A DNA stretch of 64,000 nt, taken from NCBI GenBank assembly GCA_035079385.1, contig JAVHKY010000029.1:4402001-4466000 (forward strand), written 5' to 3'. The DNA is from Aspidiotus rigidus. Lineage: Eukaryota; Arthropoda; Insecta; Hemiptera; Diaspididae. Shown here piece by piece: positions 60,551-64,000 of this stretch. Every line of letters begins with the position of its first letter. The first letter of the stretch is position 1. The translations under genes and the position numbers were made by a program. The notes beneath the pieces were generated by a model. The model was not told the DNA's origin. It did no database searches and saw only the letters and a program-made list of their open reading frames with translations.

Positions 60551-61919
60551 GTGAGTAGGAGAGCAGTTACACCCATGAAGGTATCACTGACTCTATTGAC
60601 GCTCTGGAATTTAGACTATTCTTTCTTTTCCTCAAAGGCAAAACTACTACCAGATTGTAGTTCGCTAAGGAAATGATCTTTAGTTCCAATATCTTTATTC
60701 GAGTGGACTTTTGGCCGGAAGTATATACATCTGTTCCAGTTCTCAAGAGGAGGTAACCGATGTACGGAGTGTGCGTTAATGAGGGTTTCGTTCTTGAACA
60801 ATATGAACATACCCCGATTAAATGGTTCAAAGAAAAGAGAGCGCGAACTATACATATTTTCTAATCAGTAATCGGTGCTTTGCAAAACGCAATTTGAGAG
60901 CGTTTTCATCGTTCAATTTGGGCAACGAAAAAGGGTTAAATATAGTTCATCGGCGAAATTATTTTGAAATCTTTCTTTCGTAACGAAAGAAACGTTGAAG
61001 TGGATTCCTTACTTATGTCGTCTTGATGACTTTAGACTGTAGACTTTATCAGTAGGTATGTCGCGTCTGTGTAAACATATGTTCGGTATCCGTCACGTGC
61101 GCATATGCTTGTACTCAGTCAGTATTTTCATATCCCAATGTAATTCATGATAATCGTTTCAATGAACTTTCGTACAATAAATACGGAAAACATGAAATGT
61201 GGAAGATGCGGTAATCGTTGTGGGGGTGAAAAGAGTACTATTTTAGTGAACATCGTTTGATTAATCATCACAAAATCTGCCCACGAATCTATTTCCAGGA
61301 TTTCCGCCCGAATGTCGGAACTTTCAAGAACTTCAACCTTCGCCATAAATCAGAATTAGGCTAGGCTAAGATGAAGGGCTAGAACAAGATCATAATTATT
61401 ATACACGACCTTTGCGATCTTCAAAGCTGAAGAATGAAGATAGTGCCTACCCGAATTTTGTGGATGATGACTTTTTTTATTATTTACAGCTTACCGAAAA
61501 TTCGGAGACGACATACGAGTAACTTCCTCTCGTATTTATTCTTTTTTATGTCCATGTAATCTGTCAATTTCTTTTTGTCCTTTTATTCTTGCAATCTAAA
61601 GCACTTTTTATAAGCTATTCCACCACACATCGGGTTATTAGCTCGTGAGGAAGTATTGGAGTTGAATAGATTTGTCTTAGTATGTAAACAGGAAGAGGTT
61701 TTGAGTGTTAGTAATGGATTCTGAGTTGTTAAGGAGGGCGGAGGAGTCTTGAAGTACAAGAGAGATGGATAATTTTTTAGTATGGTGGTATTGGTATGAG
61801 GGTGGAGCGGGGAGCCCAACGATAAGGAAGAAGTGGATTTGGCGGATGTGCCAAATTCTTAGTCGTCCTACTTCGCTGTACCATGAAAAGATGATTCAAA
61901 AACTGTAGTAAAATTAGGA

Positions 61920-62037
61920 ATCATAGACCGAAGTAAGGACAGGGATCGGCGATTGAGGACAAGGGCAAGCCTTTCTCGGCCGTTAGGTTCACTGCGTTGT
62001 GTTCCGGGAGGCCGATATGACCAGGAATCCAGAGAAG
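61920..62037 (-). pseudogene. Jockey relic: RNase H C-terminal part
   Basis: The minus strand reads LWIPGHIGLPEHNAVNLTAE, then KGLPLSSIADP. This is the RNase H block W(I/V)PSH.G..GNE.AD..AK with the key His retained. It is cut off on its N-terminal side by the MITE at 62038-62333 and continues beyond it. Confidence 0.82.
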
Positions 62038-62333
62038 CAGGGTGTCTACCGGTCCCGGAAAACCCTGGAACCTAGGAAAAGTCCCGGATTCTGTAAATAG
62101 GGCCTGGAAACTCGGATTACCTCGAAATTCAGCTGGGTCAACCCGAAAGATTTTTTCCCAATCCCAATGAGAAAATTGATGACAAAATCGTTTCATGAGA
62201 AATTGGTACAGTTTCTAATGTCCCGTGAAAAGAAAAAAGTTTCAAGGAGGTTCCGAAAAAATTCTGGTCAATCCCCCGAATAAGATCCCGGAAGGTTCCG
62301 GATCTCCATTTTCCAAGTCTGGTACACATCCTG
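62038..62333. mobile_element. 296-bp hAT-like MITE inside RNase H relic
   Basis: The ends are CAGGGTGTCTACCGG and, on the minus strand, CAGGATGTGTACCAG. The flanks AGAGAAG (62031-62037) and AGAGGAAG (62334-62341) match as an 8-bp target duplication with one base lost. The interior repeats GGAAAACCCTGGAA and TCCCGGA-type words and has no gene. The terminus resembles that of the TGACGTCA foldback family (CAGGGTGTCTACTG), so both may be mobilised by the same hAT transposase. Confidence 0.8.
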
Positions 62334-62830
62334 AGAGGAAGGTAAACGAAGATAGAGAAGGCGGTGCGAGGTGTGCGCGAGGATAAAAATGCCGTGAACG
62401 ATCGGGCTGGAAGGATAGGAGCCTTGCATGGCTTGGAGAGATGAAAGAGAGGAGGAATTTAAGGAGAGGACGAGAAGGCGGTGTGTAAGACAGGAATAGA
62501 GAAGGCGTGGAATCTGCAAAGCATAGGTTGTGTGAGGGAAAATCATTAGCTATAATGGTTTGGATGTATCTGATACGGATTATGTTGGGTGATCTCGGTA
62601 AGTTGGCGAAGTCGGAGCGAAATGTGAGGCGTCGGGGATGCACAGGGAGGGGTGGATGAGTAGATAGAAAAAAGAAGCTGATATTTGAGGTGGTAGCCTA
62701 GATGGTATTCTAGAGAAGAGGAGTAATAGTGAGTTTTGAAAGCGGAGGGAAGGCAGGAAGATAGGAATTTGGGGAAACTGGACTGTAATCGCGAGAAAGT
62801 GGACGGTCAAATATAATGAGCGGAATTTTT
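62334..62830 (-). pseudogene. Jockey relic: RNase H N-terminal part
   Basis: The minus strand gives TIIANDFPSHNLCFADSTPS (the TDGSK box changed to ADST), then SLSSLQAMQG and SSPIVHGIFILAHTSHRLL before the MITE. This is the first half of the RNase H domain seen intact at 50600-50950. Several frameshifts are present. Confidence 0.65.
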
Positions 62831-63150
62831 CAGGAGGATTACCAGCCTCACCTTAGACGGACGACCTGGGTGCCCATGGCGCCAAACAAGAGGGGCGGAG
62901 AACGGGCGGAAGAATTCATATGGTAGATTCAAAGTTTTCTTGCAATTCATCTTACTAATTTGAAAAAAGTGAGGAGAATCGAAACTTGCGCATTTTCGTT
63001 TTCATTTTATTCTATATAATATTGTTGTTTCCCCTTGAAATGGAGTGCCAAAAAATTGGTTTGCTCGGGGCGACAAAAAAGCTGGGTACGGGCCTGCCTC
63101 ACTTCATGAATTGAACTTGGGGCACGTGTGCAAGGCAGCAGATTGTATTG
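62831..63150. other. Unassigned spacer within the Jockey relic
   Basis: There is no recognisable protein in either strand. It separates the RNase H and RT remnants, where about the same length of coding sequence would be expected, so it is probably the same element decayed past recognition or replaced. Confidence 0.4.
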
Positions 63151-63159
63151 CCTTCAGTG

Positions 63160-63585
63160 GTTGTAGAGAGGATTTGTTAGTCGGTCTCTAGATTGGGGAC
63201 CCGTAGTCCAGTTGAGAGCGGATTAGAGAATTGTATAGCTAACTCTAGGGACTATATTTAAGGATATCCAGTGAGATCAGACATGTCACATTTGGCTTTC
63301 AGAACTTTGATGTGTTCGGAATCGTAGGTGAGGCCAATAAATTCACTTGAGTATGGGAGACTGATCTGAAAATTCTGCAGGAGGTTAATGGGGGGGGGGA
63401 GATCTTCGTGACTTTTATGGACTGCGAGTGGAACAGGTTTTTTGCTAGAAAAACGAAATCCGCGATCCGAGGCCTTGGAGGAGGTCTTATCGAGGGTGAG
63501 TTGGAGTAGACGTACGGCTCCTTTGGGATTTGTAGAAGCAAGGGAGACAATGAAATCATCTGCAAAAAGTTGAATACACAATCAT
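63160..63585 (-). pseudogene. Jockey relic: RT palm and thumb
   Basis: The 107-residue frame (63581-63258) reads QLFADDFIVSLASTNPKGAV, then RLLQLTLDKTSSKASDRGFR, FSSKKPVPLAVH, FIGLTYDS and LKAKC. It is followed in another frame by LYNSLIRSQLDYGSPI (63245-63195). This is motif C (FADD), the primer grip and the thumb of a Jockey reverse transcriptase, unusually well kept over about 100 residues. The upstream part is missing, so it is 5' truncated at about 63590. Confidence 0.85.
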
Positions 63586-63601
63586 TCGAACATTCTCTAA
63601 A

Positions 63602-64000
63602 TTACCAACGCCATTGTAAATTGAAAATTAAAAGGCGGACCACTACTTGAACGAGCTGGTGATTTTGCAGGTAATACACATGAGTTGTCATTGTAGTGTA
63701 CTCGAATATTGTCACGCGCAGTTCTATACGGAGAAATTCTTTCTTGGCAAGGAGTCGATCAACAGGATTATCGAATCGTATTTTTGTCACATTCGCAAAA
63801 TAATTTAATTCACGAACCAACACGAACGAGTTTCTGACCAGTATAAGTATCTTGTCGCGGGAGTTCATTCGAGTTCATTTCAAATTGACCAAGCAAGTTC
63901 GATACCACGTTCCATCGTTGAACTTGTCAATCAGTAATATCTTCATCTGCTCATTCAGTTTCTCCTCATTTATCTCCCTTTTATAGAAACCTTTCTCCCT
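63602..64000 (-). pseudogene. Coding-like stretch, possibly Tudor-type, runs off window
   Basis: One minus-strand frame is open from the window edge except for a single TGA at about 63877. Before the stop it reads EKLNEQMKILLIDKFNDG, then TWYRTCLVNLK. After it comes NSRDKILILVRNSFVLVREL, then NYFANVTKIRFDNPVDRLL. The pattern DG.WYR..V followed by DK.L.......V.(E/D)L resembles a Tudor domain, but the usual DYGN is RNSF here. It could be a decayed copy, a real exon interrupted by the TGA, or chance. It is 5' partial, since the frame is still open at the window end. Confidence 0.3.

Larger units (their letters stand above)
57901..61560. other. Unique DNA with two weak exon/promoter hints
   Basis: I see no repeat family here and no recognisable protein. 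Two local hints are entered separately: a possible exon at 58618-58710 and a TATA-like box with a short ATG-led segment at 60484-60550. The remaining frames are accidental. Confidence 0.5.

Noticed and set aside
1..64000. tRNA, rRNA or snRNA genes
   Set aside because: No A-box/B-box pair with a foldable cloverleaf and no rRNA core sequence was noticed by eye; a tRNAscan-SE or Infernal run would settle it.

Overview
This window looks like gene-poor nuclear DNA from an animal, most likely an arthropod and probably an insect. It is AT-rich, has no operon-like gene packing, and no long intact open reading frame. It is dense with poly(A)/poly(T) runs, ATTT microsatellites and decayed transposons of animal type: Penelope-like elements with a GIY-YIG domain, Jockey-clade LINEs carrying the RLRIGHTRLTH block and RNase H, and a hAT element of the GTF2IRD2/ZBED5 kind. 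No species can be named. I see no complete host gene, no convincing tRNA or rRNA, and no CRISPR array.

Layout. 1-6.4 kb is mostly unique sequence with small MITE-like units. 6.4-8.3 kb is a 1.9 kb foldback element. 8.6-13.6 kb is largely unique. 13.6-15.1 kb holds decayed tandem repeats running into an inverted-repeat element. 18.5-21.4 kb is a nearly full-length but frameshifted Penelope-like element with direct terminal repeats. 23.7-28.2 kb holds duplicated segments, a GGAAGT-rich hAT-like MITE, a second Penelope-type relic and fragments of the foldback family. 31.2-43.3 kb is dominated by three copies of a ~1.1 kb foldback element studded with TGACGTCA, by fragments of it, by a tandem array, and by a triplicated coding-like relic. 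45.6-48.0 kb is a truncated Penelope copy next to an internally deleted hAT transposon. 50.1-52.2, 55.4-57.9 and 61.9-63.6 kb are Jockey relics. The second is split by a TGACGTCA satellite that contains a MITE with perfect 68-bp inverted repeats. The third is split by a 296-bp hAT-like MITE inside its RNase H domain. 63.6-64.0 kb holds a coding-like stretch on the minus strand that runs off the window.

Interpretation. Every coding relic with a readable direction (Penelope, Jockey, hAT) lies on the minus strand. The few plausible host exons away from the right edge (26812, 33951 and 58618, all weak) lie on the plus strand. That fits a long intron of a plus-strand gene in which sense insertions were lost, but this is inference. 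The most interesting signals are hammerhead-ribozyme-like motifs in three Penelope terminal repeats, about thirty perfect TGACGTCA palindromes concentrated in mobile repeats, a triplicated coding-like family I cannot name, and a candidate 22-nt microexon.
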